A stretch of DNA of 64,000 nt from Lewinella sp. JB7 (GTDB lineage: Bacteria > Bacteroidota > Bacteroidia > Chitinophagales > Saprospiraceae), in NCBI RefSeq assembly GCF_024297185.1, contig NZ_JANCTD010000004.1, positions 372,001 to 436,000 on the forward strand. The letters run 5' to 3'. How positions within the stretch are numbered: position 1 is the stretch's first letter; every line of letters starts with the position of its first letter. This document shows, in pieces, positions 55,086 to 63,690 of the stretch. Made by a program: the position numbers and the translations under genes. The notes below the pieces were generated by a model. It ran no database searches, had not been told where the DNA came from, and saw only the letters and a list, made by a program, of their open reading frames with translations.

Positions 55086-55877
55086 TCAAGCTAAGGCATT
55101 TTCCGCAAAGCGGTCAAGTTCAAACAGTTGCCGCGCGTTCGCGGAGGTGATCCTTCCCACTTCCCCGACCGGCAATTCCCACAGGGCGGAAATTTTTTTC
55201 GCAACGTGCGGTAGAAAGGCCGATTCGTTCCGTTTACCCCGGTACGGAGTGGGTGCAAGATATGGCGCGTCGGTTTCTAAAACGATTCGATCTTTCGGTG
55301 CCGCCCGAATAACCGGCTCCAGCCCCCCGTTCTTAAAGGTCGCTACCCCCCCGATACCCAGGTAAAAACCGTAGTCCAGCGCCCGGGCGGCCTGTTCCTC
55401 ACCGCCGGTGAAGCAGTGAAATACGCCGCGTAGCCGTTGGTCACCGATTTCACCGATCAGCTCCAGGAGCTCGTCTATCGACTCCCGGGCGTGAATGCTG
55501 ATGGGCAGGTCATAATCGATCGCCCAGCCGCACTGACGTACGAAGGCCTCCTCCTGCTGCCGACGGTAAGTTTTATCCCAGTACAGGTCCATGCCGATCT
55601 CGCCGATGGCCACCCACTTCCTTTGTGACAGACGGGCCTCCACCTCGGCCAGTTCTTCCTCCACGTCGGCGCCTACGCTCACCGGGTGCAGACCGATCAT
55701 CGCGTGGCAGTAGTCCGGATAGTCCCGCTCCAGGCTCAGCATTTGTTCGTGGGTACTCCGGTCGATGGCCGGCAGCAGGACCCTTTCCACGCCTGCGTCG
55801 CGGGCGCGCTGCATCATGGCGGGGCGATCCGCGGTAAACTTATCGCTGTAGAGATGGGCGTGGGTGTCGATGAACAT
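55086..55877 (-). CDS. TatD-family metal-dependent hydrolase
   Basis: 263 aa, TIM barrel. Metal ligands: MFIDTHAHLYSD (HxH), GEIGMDLYWD (Glu), ISIHARESIDE (His), GVFHCFTGG (His) and LETDAPYLAP (Asp). TatD proteins are 3'-5' DNA exonucleases or related hydrolases in DNA repair and quality control. The gene is divergent from the RNase H gene with 34 nt between starts. It ends in the AT-rich stretch after the broken tRNA. Confidence 0.93.
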   Translation of the reverse strand: MFIDTHAHLYSDKFTADRPAMMQRARDAGVERVLLPAIDRSTHEQMLSLERDYPDYCHAMIGLHPVSVGADVEEELAEVEARLSQRKWVAIGEIGMDLYWDKTYRRQQEEAFVRQCGWAIDYDLPISIHARESIDELLELIGEIGDQRLRGVFHCFTGGEEQAARALDYGFYLGIGGVATFKNGGLEPVIRAAPKDRIVLETDAPYLAPTPYRGKRNESAFLPHVAKKISALWELPVGEVGRITSANARQLFELDRFAENALA

Positions 55878-55898
55878 TCGGGGCTGGCTACTGGGAAT

Positions 55899-55906
55899 TA
55901 CCTTCG
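55899..55906 (+). promoter_or_regulatory. -7-like element TACCTTCG, 5 nt before the RNase H ATG
   Basis: TACCTTCGCGGC precedes the start codon by 5 nt. The same 12-mer with one change precedes gcvP and the glycosyltransferase gene. Confidence 0.4.
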
Positions 55907-55911
55907 CGGCT

Positions 55912-56565
55912 ATGGCTAAGCAGAAATTTTACGTCGTCTGGATGGGACATGTGCCGGGGGTGTATACCGACTGGCCGACGGCCAAGCAACAGATCGACGG
56001 CTACAAAGGTGCAAAGTATAAATCCTTTCCCGACCGCGGACAGGCCGAAGCGGCCTTCAGGAAGGGATTCGCCAGCTACCTCAACCAGGCCCTCGTGGCT
56101 CCTTCCGGAAAAACATCGCGCCCGCGGCCCCGCCCCGGCAACTTCCCGACCACGGATACCATCATCGGTAAGAGCATCAGCGTGGATGCGGCCTGCTCCG
56201 GCAACCCCGGCCGCATGGAATACCAGGGCGTGACCACCTCCGGCAAACGACAGATCTTTCACCGCGCCTTCCCCCTCGGCACCAATAACATCGGCGAGTT
56301 CCTGGCCCTCGTGCACGCGCTGGCATTCCTCCAGAAACAACAGCAACCCGACCTACCGATCTACACAGACTCCAAGATCGCCATGGGCTGGGTCAGGAAG
56401 GGAAAGTGCAAGACCACGCTCCCGCGCAACGCCAAAACCGCGGAGCTCTACGACCTCATCGACCGGGGAGAACAGTGGCTGCGCGATAATAAGATCACCA
56501 ACCCCATCTATAAGTGGAAGACCGAAGTATGGGGCGAGATTCCGGCGGATTTCGGGCGGAAGTAA
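55912..56565 (+). CDS. Ribonuclease HI with viroplasmin N-terminal domain
   Basis: 217 aa from the ATG at 55912. Residues 1-50 form the caulimovirus viroplasmin/hybrid-binding domain (KFYVVWMGHVPGVYTDWPTA, KSFPDRGQAEAAFRKGFASY) that binds RNA-DNA duplex. The catalytic domain has ISVDAACSGNPGRMEYQGV (Asp), NNIGEFLALVHAL (Glu), PIYTDSKIAMGWV (Asp) and a last Asp in EIPADFGRK. It removes RNA from RNA-DNA hybrids. An earlier in-frame ATG at 55864 was rejected; it overlaps the TatD gene and the promoter element. The layout equals that of many Bacteroidota RNase HI. Confidence 0.94.
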   Translation: MAKQKFYVVWMGHVPGVYTDWPTAKQQIDGYKGAKYKSFPDRGQAEAAFRKGFASYLNQALVAPSGKTSRPRPRPGNFPTTDTIIGKSISVDAACSGNPGRMEYQGVTTSGKRQIFHRAFPLGTNNIGEFLALVHALAFLQKQQQPDLPIYTDSKIAMGWVRKGKCKTTLPRNAKTAELYDLIDRGEQWLRDNKITNPIYKWKTEVWGEIPADFGRK

Positions 56566-56640
56566 TCGTCCCACCACATCACCAGCAAATACGACCATCC
56601 GCCAAGGGCGACCACCAGCGAGCCCGCGAGCGATACCACC

Positions 56641-57198
56641 CTACCCTCTCACGAACTTCATCCGGTACTTCAGATCGATATCCCCCTTCTTGATCTTTTC
56701 GAGCTTCCGCTTGACGAGTCGTTTCTTCAGGGGCTTGAGCATCTCGGTAAACAGGATGCCCTCGATGTGATCGTATTCGTGCTGGACGACCCGGGCGTTC
56801 ATGCCGTTGAAGGTGCGGGTATGGGTAACGAAGTTCTCGTCCTGAAAACGGATGGTGACCTCCTCGGGCCGGTCGACGTCGCCGGTGATGTCGGGAATGC
56901 TGAGGCAACCTTCGCCGTAGCTCCAGTCTTCTCCCGCTTCCTCCAGGATCTCGGCGTTGATGAATACCTGCCGGATGCCCAGATCTTCCTTCCCCTCCTC
57001 CTGCATGGGCCGGCTGTCGATCACGAACAGTCGGATGCTGCGGCCGATTTGGGGGGCCGCCAGGCCGACGCCGTTCGCCTCCTCCATGGTTTCCCACATG
57101 TCGGAAATGAGCTGGGCCAGTTCCGGATAGTCCGGAGTGATGGGCTGGGCCACTTTCTTCAGTACGGGCTGGCCGTACGCGTAGATCGGTAGGATCAT
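56641..57198 (-). CDS. def: Peptide deformylase
   Basis: 185 aa. Three family motifs: GVGLAAPQIG (residues 43-52), EGCLSIP with Cys98, and QHEYDHIEG with His140 and His144 binding the metal and Glu141 as base. It removes the formyl group from new N-termini. The C-terminus is basic (KKRLVKRKLEKIKKGDIDLK). It lies 43 nt downstream of ruvX on the same strand and may share its transcript. Confidence 0.96.
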   Translation of the reverse strand: MILPIYAYGQPVLKKVAQPITPDYPELAQLISDMWETMEEANGVGLAAPQIGRSIRLFVIDSRPMQEEGKEDLGIRQVFINAEILEEAGEDWSYGEGCLSIPDITGDVDRPEEVTIRFQDENFVTHTRTFNGMNARVVQHEYDHIEGILFTEMLKPLKKRLVKRKLEKIKKGDIDLKYRMKFVRG

Positions 57199-57241
57199 GT
57201 AGTCTAATTTACCCCAGGTTCACGGGCGGAAAACCGCAAGT

Positions 57242-57652
57242 TTACCTTCTTTCTTCCAAAAAGTCCTGTAAAATAAGCGCGGCGGCAATCCGGTCGACTT
57301 CCGTTTTGTCGCGGCGGCGTTTCTTCTTCATCCCCATGGCGAGCATACTTTCCCGGGCGCGCCGGCTGGTATAGAACTCATCCTGGCGGTGAAGCGTGAT
57401 GCCGGGATACCGGCGACGAAATTTGCGTTCGAAGCCGACGATCTCGGTCTGAATGGGATTGGCCACGCCGTCCAGCGCGCGGGACTCCCCGATCACCAGA
57501 TCGCTGACTTCTTCCCGTTGCAGATATTCATCCAGCCAGTCCAACAGCTTACCGGTCGGTACGGTTTCCAGCCCGCTCGCAATGAGCTGCAGGGGGTCGG
57601 TGGCGGCTACGCCGCACTTCTTGATTCCGTAGTCGATGGCCAGGATACGCAC
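57242..57652 (-). CDS. ruvX: Holliday junction resolvase-like YqgF/RuvX
   Basis: 136 aa, GTG start. RNase H-like fold: MRILAIDYGIKKCGVAATD with the first catalytic Asp, LVIGESRALDGVANPIQTE with the central Glu region, and RDKTEVDRIAAALILQDFLE at the end with the last Asp. Members process pre-16S rRNA 5' ends or Holliday junctions. It starts 9 nt after the RND permease stop, so it is probably expressed from the efflux operon as well as any own promoter. Confidence 0.92.
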   Translation of the reverse strand: MRILAIDYGIKKCGVAATDPLQLIASGLETVPTGKLLDWLDEYLQREEVSDLVIGESRALDGVANPIQTEIVGFERKFRRRYPGITLHRQDEFYTSRRARESMLAMGMKKKRRRDKTEVDRIAAALILQDFLEERR

Positions 57653-57661
57653 GGTGGCAAG

Positions 57662-60600
57662 TTAAGTAGTTTCCACTTCGAGCACTTCGGCATCGGCCTC
57701 CTCGTGGCGGAACCGACCGGCGAACCGTCGGATACCCCGCCGCGATTTGTACATTAACCAGATCATCACCGGCACGACCACCAGGGTCAGGAAGGTCGCG
57801 AAGACCAGACCATAGATGACCGTCCAGGCCATCGGGCCCCAGATAGCCGTATTATCTCCTCCGATGAAAAGCCGGCCATCCCAGTTGGCGATGAAGCTGA
57901 AAAAGTCGAAGTTGAAGCCTACGGCCAGCGGAATCAGTCCCAGTACGGTCGTAATGGCCGTCAGAAGTACCGGCCGCAGACGCGTGGCTCCGCCCTCGAT
58001 GATGGCGGCCCGGATGTCGCTCAACTCCAGTTCCGAGATCTTATCCAGCCCCTGCTCATCGACCTTCTCCTTCATCAGCAGCGTGGTGTAGTCGATCAGT
58101 ACGATGGCGTTGTTGACTACCACCCCGGCCAGGGAGATGATGCCTACCCCGGTGAAGACCACTGAGAAGGTGCCGCCGAAGAAAAAGTAGCCCAGTAAGA
58201 CCCCGATGGTCGACAGGATCACCGAAGTGAGGATGATGAACGGAGAGCTGATGCTGTTGAACTGCGCCACGATGATGATGAAGATCAGGAAGAGCGCGAA
58301 GACGAACGCTCCGAGGAGGAAGCCCACGTCCTCCTGTTGCTGCTGCTGCTCGCCGGTAAACTCGTAACTGAATCCCTGCGGGAGGTCGTAGGCCTGCAGC
58401 GCGGCGTCGATCTCGGGAATGATGTCGTTGGCTACGTAACCCTCCAGCAGGTTGGAGCTGATGGTGACTACGCGGTCCAGATCTTTCCGCTTAATGGAGC
58501 TGTAGGTCGAGGAGTAATCCACGGAGGCCACCGTACTGATGGGGACCTGGGTGATGCGCCCGGTAGCGGGATCGCGGAAGGTGATGCGCTGACTGAGTAG
58601 GTTCTCCACCCGGTTGCGGTCCCGCTCCTGCAGGCGGATGAAGATCGGGTACTCGTCTTCCCCGAGCTTGTACTTGCTGATTTCCTTTCCGTAAACGGAG
58701 GTGCGCAGGGCCGAGGCGATCTGGAAAGTGGACAGGCCGTAGCGCCGCGCCGCCTCCCGGTTCACCTTTACGAGGAGTTCCGGCTTGCCGAGTTTGATGT
58801 CGGCGCTAAGCTGCTCGATGCCGGGGATGCCCTGCTGATTGATGTAGTTGATCACGTCGTCGCCCAGCGTGACGAGGCGGTCGATGTCCTCCCCGCTGAT
58901 CTCCAGATTGATGGGCTTGCCGGTAGCCGGACCGTTCGCGTTCTGATCCACGCTTACCTTCACGCCGGGCAGTCCGCGTACGGCTAGTCGGATCTCCTCC
59001 ATGATGTCCCGCGTGCTCACTCCGCCCCGCTCCCGGTAGGGGACGAAGCTGACGGTGATGCGGGCCTTGTTCGGCGTAAAGCCGGGCTCGGGCGGGGTGT
59101 TCGGGTCGGAGGTGTTCTCGCCGATTTGCGTCAGTACCGCCTCCACGATGTCGTCGTAGGGTTCCAACAGGTCGAGGATGCGCGTTTCCACGACCCGGGT
59201 GACCTCGTCGGTGGCGCCAATATCGGAGCCCAGGGGCAGTTCCACGAAGGCGTTCACGTAAAGTGGATCGGCCGAGGGGAAGAATTCGATCTGCGGCGGG
59301 AAGAGGGCGGTGAGAAAGAGGGACAGCACCAGCAGGCCGACGGTCCCGAAGATCATCGACTTGCTGAAGCGCAGGGCGAAGCCGATGAAGCGGTCGTACT
59401 TCCGTTCGAGCCAGGGCAGGAAACGGTCCTGAAACACGAACGACGCCGGCCGTAACAGGAAAAAGTAAACCAGCGTGACCACCGTCGCGACGAGCATGAG
59501 GTTGAAAAGCCAGTTGGCTCCCACCAATAGCCCGATCAGCCCAATGACCACCATGACGGCGGCCGTCAGGAGGGTGGTCCTCACCTTGCGCCGGCGGCCG
59601 GCGGGAGTCACGGCACGTTTATCCACTTGCATGAAGCGGCTCGCCAGCACCGGATTGATGATCAGCGCCACGATCAGCGACGACAACAAGACCAGGATCA
59701 GCGTAATCGGAAAATACTTCATGAACTCCCCCACGATCCCCGGCCAGATGGCCAGGGGCATGAAGGCGGCCAGGGTGGTTGCCGTGGAGGCGATGATGGG
59801 CCAGGCCACTTCCCCCGCCCCGAACTTCGCCGCCCGGTCGGATACCTCCCCCAGCTGCATGTAGCGGTACACGTTCTCCACGATCACGATGCCGTTATCG
59901 ACCAGCAGGCCCAGGGCGAGAATGAGGGCGAACAGCACGACGATGTTGAGCGTCACGCCCGTCAGCCAGATCCACAGGATGCCCATGAGCATCGATAGCG
60001 GAATCGCGATGCCCACGAAGAGCGCGTTCCGCAGCCCCAGGAAGAACAGGAGTACAACCACGACCAGGATGACCCCGGAGATGATGCTGTTCTCCAGGTT
60101 GTCTACCTCGCTGCGGGTGTTGTCCGACTGATCGTTGAAGTAAGTGATGCTCAGATCGTCCGGCAGCCGTTGCTGGACCGCGGCCACCGTCGCGTTCACT
60201 CCGTCGGAGGTACTCAGGAGGTTTTCCCCGGAGCGCTTGATGACGTCCAGGCTGATCACCGGCAGGCCGTCGGCCCGGGCGATGCTCTTGGGATCCTCGT
60301 AGCCGAAGGTCACGTCGGCGATGTCGCGCAGGTACACCAGGCGCTGGTTCTCGTTCTTGACGATCGTACCAGCCAGTTCCTCGGCATCCCCGAACTCCCC
60401 CACTACCCGGATGGCCCGGCGCACGCCGTTGTTGACGATCTCCCCGCCGGAGAGCGTCAGGTTCTCGGCCGAGATGGCGTTCTCGATGTCCTGAAAGCTG
60501 ATCTGCAGGCTCTCCATCTTGCGGACGTCCACGGCAATCTCGATCTCCCGCTCCTGGATACCCTTCAGGTTCACGGCACTTACGCCGTCGACGTTCTCCA

Positions 60601-61114
60601 GCTCGTCCTCCATAAGCTCAGCGTAGCGTCGCAGCTCCTCCGGCGGAAAATCGCCGCTCATATTGATGGTTACGATGGGGAACTTCGACAGGTTGATCTC
60701 CAGCACCGTGGGATCCGTATCGAGGTCGGTAGGCAGTTCGGCCTTGGCAATGTCCACGGCATCCTTCACCCGCCGGAGGGCATCGTCGAAGTCCTCGTCG
60801 GAATTGAACTCTACGGTGATCACGCTGAAGTCCTGGATGCTGGTCGACCGGATCACCTTCACCCCGTCGACGCCCTGCAGTTCCTTCTCCAGGGGGCGGG
60901 TCACGAGACTTTCGATGTCCGCCGCCGAGTTACCGAAGTAGGGTGTATTGATGTACACCTGCGGGAGCTCAACTTCCGGAAATTGCTCCTTGGGCACCTG
61001 GTCGTAGGCGTACAGACCGAAGATCAGGATCATAATGGCCAGCAGGAATACGCTGGTGCCGTTGTCGACGGCAAGGTTGGTGAGCCCGAAGGTCCGTTTC
61101 TGCTGATTAGCCAT
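57662..61114 (-). CDS. RND-family efflux permease (AcrB/CusA-like)
   Basis: 1150 aa, inner-membrane proton antiporter. Twelve helices in two groups, each after a large periplasmic loop. Porter-domain signatures: FPEVELPQVYINTPYFGNSA, VTRPLEKELQGVDGVKVIRS, and in helix 4 LALGLLVDNGIVIVENVYRY with one relay Asp. AcrB has Asp-Asp here. The second half has GVVVNNAIVLIDYTTLL. It would pump drugs, metals or lipids out through the TolC-like partner. The start overlaps the adaptor stop by 8 nt, so translation is coupled. Confidence 0.94.
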   Translation of the reverse strand: MANQQKRTFGLTNLAVDNGTSVFLLAIMILIFGLYAYDQVPKEQFPEVELPQVYINTPYFGNSAADIESLVTRPLEKELQGVDGVKVIRSTSIQDFSVITVEFNSDEDFDDALRRVKDAVDIAKAELPTDLDTDPTVLEINLSKFPIVTINMSGDFPPEELRRYAELMEDELENVDGVSAVNLKGIQEREIEIAVDVRKMESLQISFQDIENAISAENLTLSGGEIVNNGVRRAIRVVGEFGDAEELAGTIVKNENQRLVYLRDIADVTFGYEDPKSIARADGLPVISLDVIKRSGENLLSTSDGVNATVAAVQQRLPDDLSITYFNDQSDNTRSEVDNLENSIISGVILVVVVLLFFLGLRNALFVGIAIPLSMLMGILWIWLTGVTLNIVVLFALILALGLLVDNGIVIVENVYRYMQLGEVSDRAAKFGAGEVAWPIIASTATTLAAFMPLAIWPGIVGEFMKYFPITLILVLLSSLIVALIINPVLASRFMQVDKRAVTPAGRRRKVRTTLLTAAVMVVIGLIGLLVGANWLFNLMLVATVVTLVYFFLLRPASFVFQDRFLPWLERKYDRFIGFALRFSKSMIFGTVGLLVLSLFLTALFPPQIEFFPSADPLYVNAFVELPLGSDIGATDEVTRVVETRILDLLEPYDDIVEAVLTQIGENTSDPNTPPEPGFTPNKARITVSFVPYRERGGVSTRDIMEEIRLAVRGLPGVKVSVDQNANGPATGKPINLEISGEDIDRLVTLGDDVINYINQQGIPGIEQLSADIKLGKPELLVKVNREAARRYGLSTFQIASALRTSVYGKEISKYKLGEDEYPIFIRLQERDRNRVENLLSQRITFRDPATGRITQVPISTVASVDYSSTYSSIKRKDLDRVVTISSNLLEGYVANDIIPEIDAALQAYDLPQGFSYEFTGEQQQQQEDVGFLLGAFVFALFLIFIIIVAQFNSISSPFIILTSVILSTIGVLLGYFFFGGTFSVVFTGVGIISLAGVVVNNAIVLIDYTTLLMKEKVDEQGLDKISELELSDIRAAIIEGGATRLRPVLLTAITTVLGLIPLAVGFNFDFFSFIANWDGRLFIGGDNTAIWGPMAWTVIYGLVFATFLTLVVVPVMIWLMYKSRRGIRRFAGRFRHEEADAEVLEVETT

Positions 61115-62312
61115 TGGTGGTCGGATTGGCGGTGGTGCCGGTCTGCACCGGCGACTGGCTCAGGGAGATCGGCTGGCCGTCGGTGAGTCCGCGACTACCG
61201 CTCGTGATGATGCGGGCGCCGGCGGTGAGCCCGCTTTCGACGACGGCCCGGTTGTTGTAGCTGCGGCCGGTACGTACGTAGGTCTTACGGGCCACCGTTT
61301 CTCCGTCGACCTCTTCGGCCGTAAAGACGTAGCGCTGTCCGTCGACGTCCTGCTGGATCTGGTCCTGGCTCACGACGATCAGATCCTCGGCGGCGAAGTC
61401 GAGCACCTCCACCTCGGCCAGCAGATTCGCCTTCAGCTGATTGACGTACTGTCGCGGCACGTCCACTTCGATCTCGAAGGTCCGGTTAGCGGGGTCCACG
61501 GTGCGGCCGATGCGGCTCACCGGAGCTTCGAACTCCAGGTCCAGGGCCGGCACCCGCACGCGCACCTGCTGCCGCAACCGCACTTTCGTCAGCAGATCCT
61601 CGGGGGCGTCGGCCACGACGTCCAGATCATTGGTGCTGATGATCGAGAGGATCGGCGCGCCGGGCATGGCACTTTCTCCGGTCCGCATCATCACCTGGTC
61701 CACGGTGCCGCTGAGGGGGGCGTAGACGTTGCGTTTGCTGGCCTGTACGTCGATGCTCTTCAGTTGCTGTTGCAGCCGCTCGTAGTTATTCTTTGCCTGC
61801 AGGTACTGAATTTCGGAGCCGATATTCTGCTCCCACAGTTTCTGTTGCCGTTCGTAGATGGTCTTTGCCAGGCTGGCGGCGGTTTCGAGCTCGGCGCGCT
61901 GGGTTTCGGTGCCCTCCACGTCCAGGGTGGCGACGAGCTGTCCCTTGCGGATGGGGTCGCCCTCCTCGAAGTTCATGCGCAGGATCCGCCCGGGGATCTC
62001 CGGACTGGCCACGGCACTTTCGGAGGCCCGCACCGTCGCCTGCACTTCGGCGAAGTTGGTAAAGCTGCTCGGGGCCACCGTTTCGTAGGCGACCAGCGTG
62101 GCGTTGGGGGCAAAGGAGGGATCGACCTCCGCCAGCCGCTGCTCCAGGTTCTCCACTTCCTTCGTGAGTTCCCGCAGTTCGGCGCGGCGCGTGCGCAGGG
62201 CTTCCTGGATCTCCGCGGCGGTTTCCGGCTCCTTTTCTTCGGGGGCGGGGCCGCAGGAGCCAAGGGTTACGGCAAGGAGCAATGCGGCAAATAGATTTCT
62301 CATGACGATCAT
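61107..62312 (-). CDS. RND periplasmic adaptor lipoprotein (membrane fusion protein)
   Basis: 401 aa (ATG at 62303 is an alternative start). Signal and lipobox FAALLLAVTLGSC. A short coiled coil next to the anchor (RRAELRELTKEVENLEQRL) is followed by the barrel-sandwich lipoyl domain (SESAVASPEIPGRILRMNFE, GDPIRKGQLVATLDV), a helical hairpin (TIYERQQKLWEQNIGSEIQY), second lipoyl half (VYAPLSGTVDQVMMRTGE), and beta-barrel (QQVRVRVPALDLEFEAPVS). The Thr-rich tail TTANPTTNG is unstructured. It links the permease to TolC. Overlaps the next gene by 8 nt. Confidence 0.93.
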   Translation of the reverse strand: MIVMRNLFAALLLAVTLGSCGPAPEEKEPETAAEIQEALRTRRAELRELTKEVENLEQRLAEVDPSFAPNATLVAYETVAPSSFTNFAEVQATVRASESAVASPEIPGRILRMNFEEGDPIRKGQLVATLDVEGTETQRAELETAASLAKTIYERQQKLWEQNIGSEIQYLQAKNNYERLQQQLKSIDVQASKRNVYAPLSGTVDQVMMRTGESAMPGAPILSIISTNDLDVVADAPEDLLTKVRLRQQVRVRVPALDLEFEAPVSRIGRTVDPANRTFEIEVDVPRQYVNQLKANLLAEVEVLDFAAEDLIVVSQDQIQQDVDGQRYVFTAEEVDGETVARKTYVRTGRSYNNRAVVESGLTAGARIITSGSRGLTDGQPISLSQSPVQTGTTANPTTNG

Positions 62313-62351
62313 TGAAAGGCTTGTGGGGTGGACGGCACCGGGTGCGTCGTC

Positions 62352-63680
62352 CTACCGCCCGAGGGCGAGATAGAGATCTTCCTTAGCGACGAGGGTATCG
62401 TAGAGGGCATTCAGGTAGTTGGCCTGTGCCTCGTAGAGTTGTTGCTCGGCCTGGACGGTTTCGACACTGCTGCCGACCCCCTCCCGGTACTTGATCTGGG
62501 TGGTTTCGTAGATTGACTGCGCCAGTTCCAGGTTTTCCTTGGTCACCTGCATGCGTTGACGGGCCGTGTTGAAGGTGCCGCGGGCATTGCGTACCTCCAG
62601 GGCGATGCCCCGGGCTACGTCGTCGCGCTGGTTGACCACCTTCTCTTTGTCGAGGCGCGCGCGCTGCAGGCGGGCGCTGCGCCCGCCGAAGTCGTAAATG
62701 GGGATCACCGCCGACACGCCCACCACGACCGTAGGCGCCCAGAAGCCGTCCGAAAGATTATTACCCTGGTACTGGTACTGGGCGGCCGCCGAGGCATCCA
62801 GCCGGGGCAGAAAGGCCGCCTTCTGCAACTCTATATTAAGGTCTTGAAGAGCGATGGTCTGGTCTAACAAACGGATTTCGCTCCGTTGCTGGTAGGGAAC
62901 GTCGGCGGTGAGCGCGGCGGCATCGACCTCGAGCTCCAGCTGTTCCAGGTCATCGGCCACCCGCAATTCTTCCTCCTCGGGAAAGTTCAGGAGGAATTTC
63001 AGCGAGCGCAGGGCATTTTCCCGCTGCTGCTCCACGTCGTTGCGGCTGCTCCGCAGGTTGTTAAGGCTCAGGCGCAGGCGATCCACGTCGAGTTGCTCCA
63101 CGAAGCCGGCGTCGTACTGGGCCTGGGTTTCCCGCAGCAGCTTTTCGAGATTGTCGATGTTGCGGTCCACGATCTCCAGGTTGGTCGACAGGAGCAGTAC
63201 GGGTAGGTAGCTGCGGGTAACCTGGGTACGGACCTGTCGTTGGGCATCCTCCAACTGGAGGTTGAAGTAGTCGCGGCTGGCGCGGGCGGCCCGCAGTCCG
63301 ACAAAGTACGAGCCGTCGAAGAGCATGCTCCCGATGCTGATGCCGCTGGTGAAACTGTTCTTGAGCTGGAAGGCGATGGAGGTGGGGGCGTTCGGATCGC
63401 CCTGGGCGAAGGCTTCGGGCAGGGGAAGCACCGGTACCTTGAGGTAGTGTAGAAAGTCCAGCGAACCATTGATTTGCGGAAGCCCCGTGCTCAGTCGCTC
63501 ACGCACGTTCTGTTCCGCATCCAGGATATCCACCCGGGCATTGCGGATGGTATTGGAATTGAGGAAGGCGTAGTCGACCGCGTTCTGGAGGGTATAGACC
63601 TGCGTTTGCGGGACTTCCTCCTGGGCGGACAGTCCCAGACTAACGAACAGCAGAAATACGGTGGGGGGGAAGAATTTCAT
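62352..63680 (-). CDS. TolC-family outer-membrane efflux protein
   Basis: 442 aa. Signal MKFFPPTVFLLFVSLGLSAQ. Two OEP repeats of long helices: VYTLQNAVDYAFLNSNTIRN and NVRERLSTGLPQINGSLDFL in the first; DLNIELQKAAFLPRLDASAA and LARGIALEVRNAR-like (RGIALEVRNARGTFNTARQ) in the second. Between them is a Tyr/Gly barrel strand (AAQYQYQGNNLSDGFWAP). It forms a channel through outer membrane and periplasm for the RND pump. It is 39 nt before the adaptor gene. Confidence 0.93.
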   Translation of the reverse strand: MKFFPPTVFLLFVSLGLSAQEEVPQTQVYTLQNAVDYAFLNSNTIRNARVDILDAEQNVRERLSTGLPQINGSLDFLHYLKVPVLPLPEAFAQGDPNAPTSIAFQLKNSFTSGISIGSMLFDGSYFVGLRAARASRDYFNLQLEDAQRQVRTQVTRSYLPVLLLSTNLEIVDRNIDNLEKLLRETQAQYDAGFVEQLDVDRLRLSLNNLRSSRNDVEQQRENALRSLKFLLNFPEEEELRVADDLEQLELEVDAAALTADVPYQQRSEIRLLDQTIALQDLNIELQKAAFLPRLDASAAAQYQYQGNNLSDGFWAPTVVVGVSAVIPIYDFGGRSARLQRARLDKEKVVNQRDDVARGIALEVRNARGTFNTARQRMQVTKENLELAQSIYETTQIKYREGVGSSVETVQAEQQLYEAQANYLNALYDTLVAKEDLYLALGR

Positions 63681-63690
63681 ATGCCTGGCC

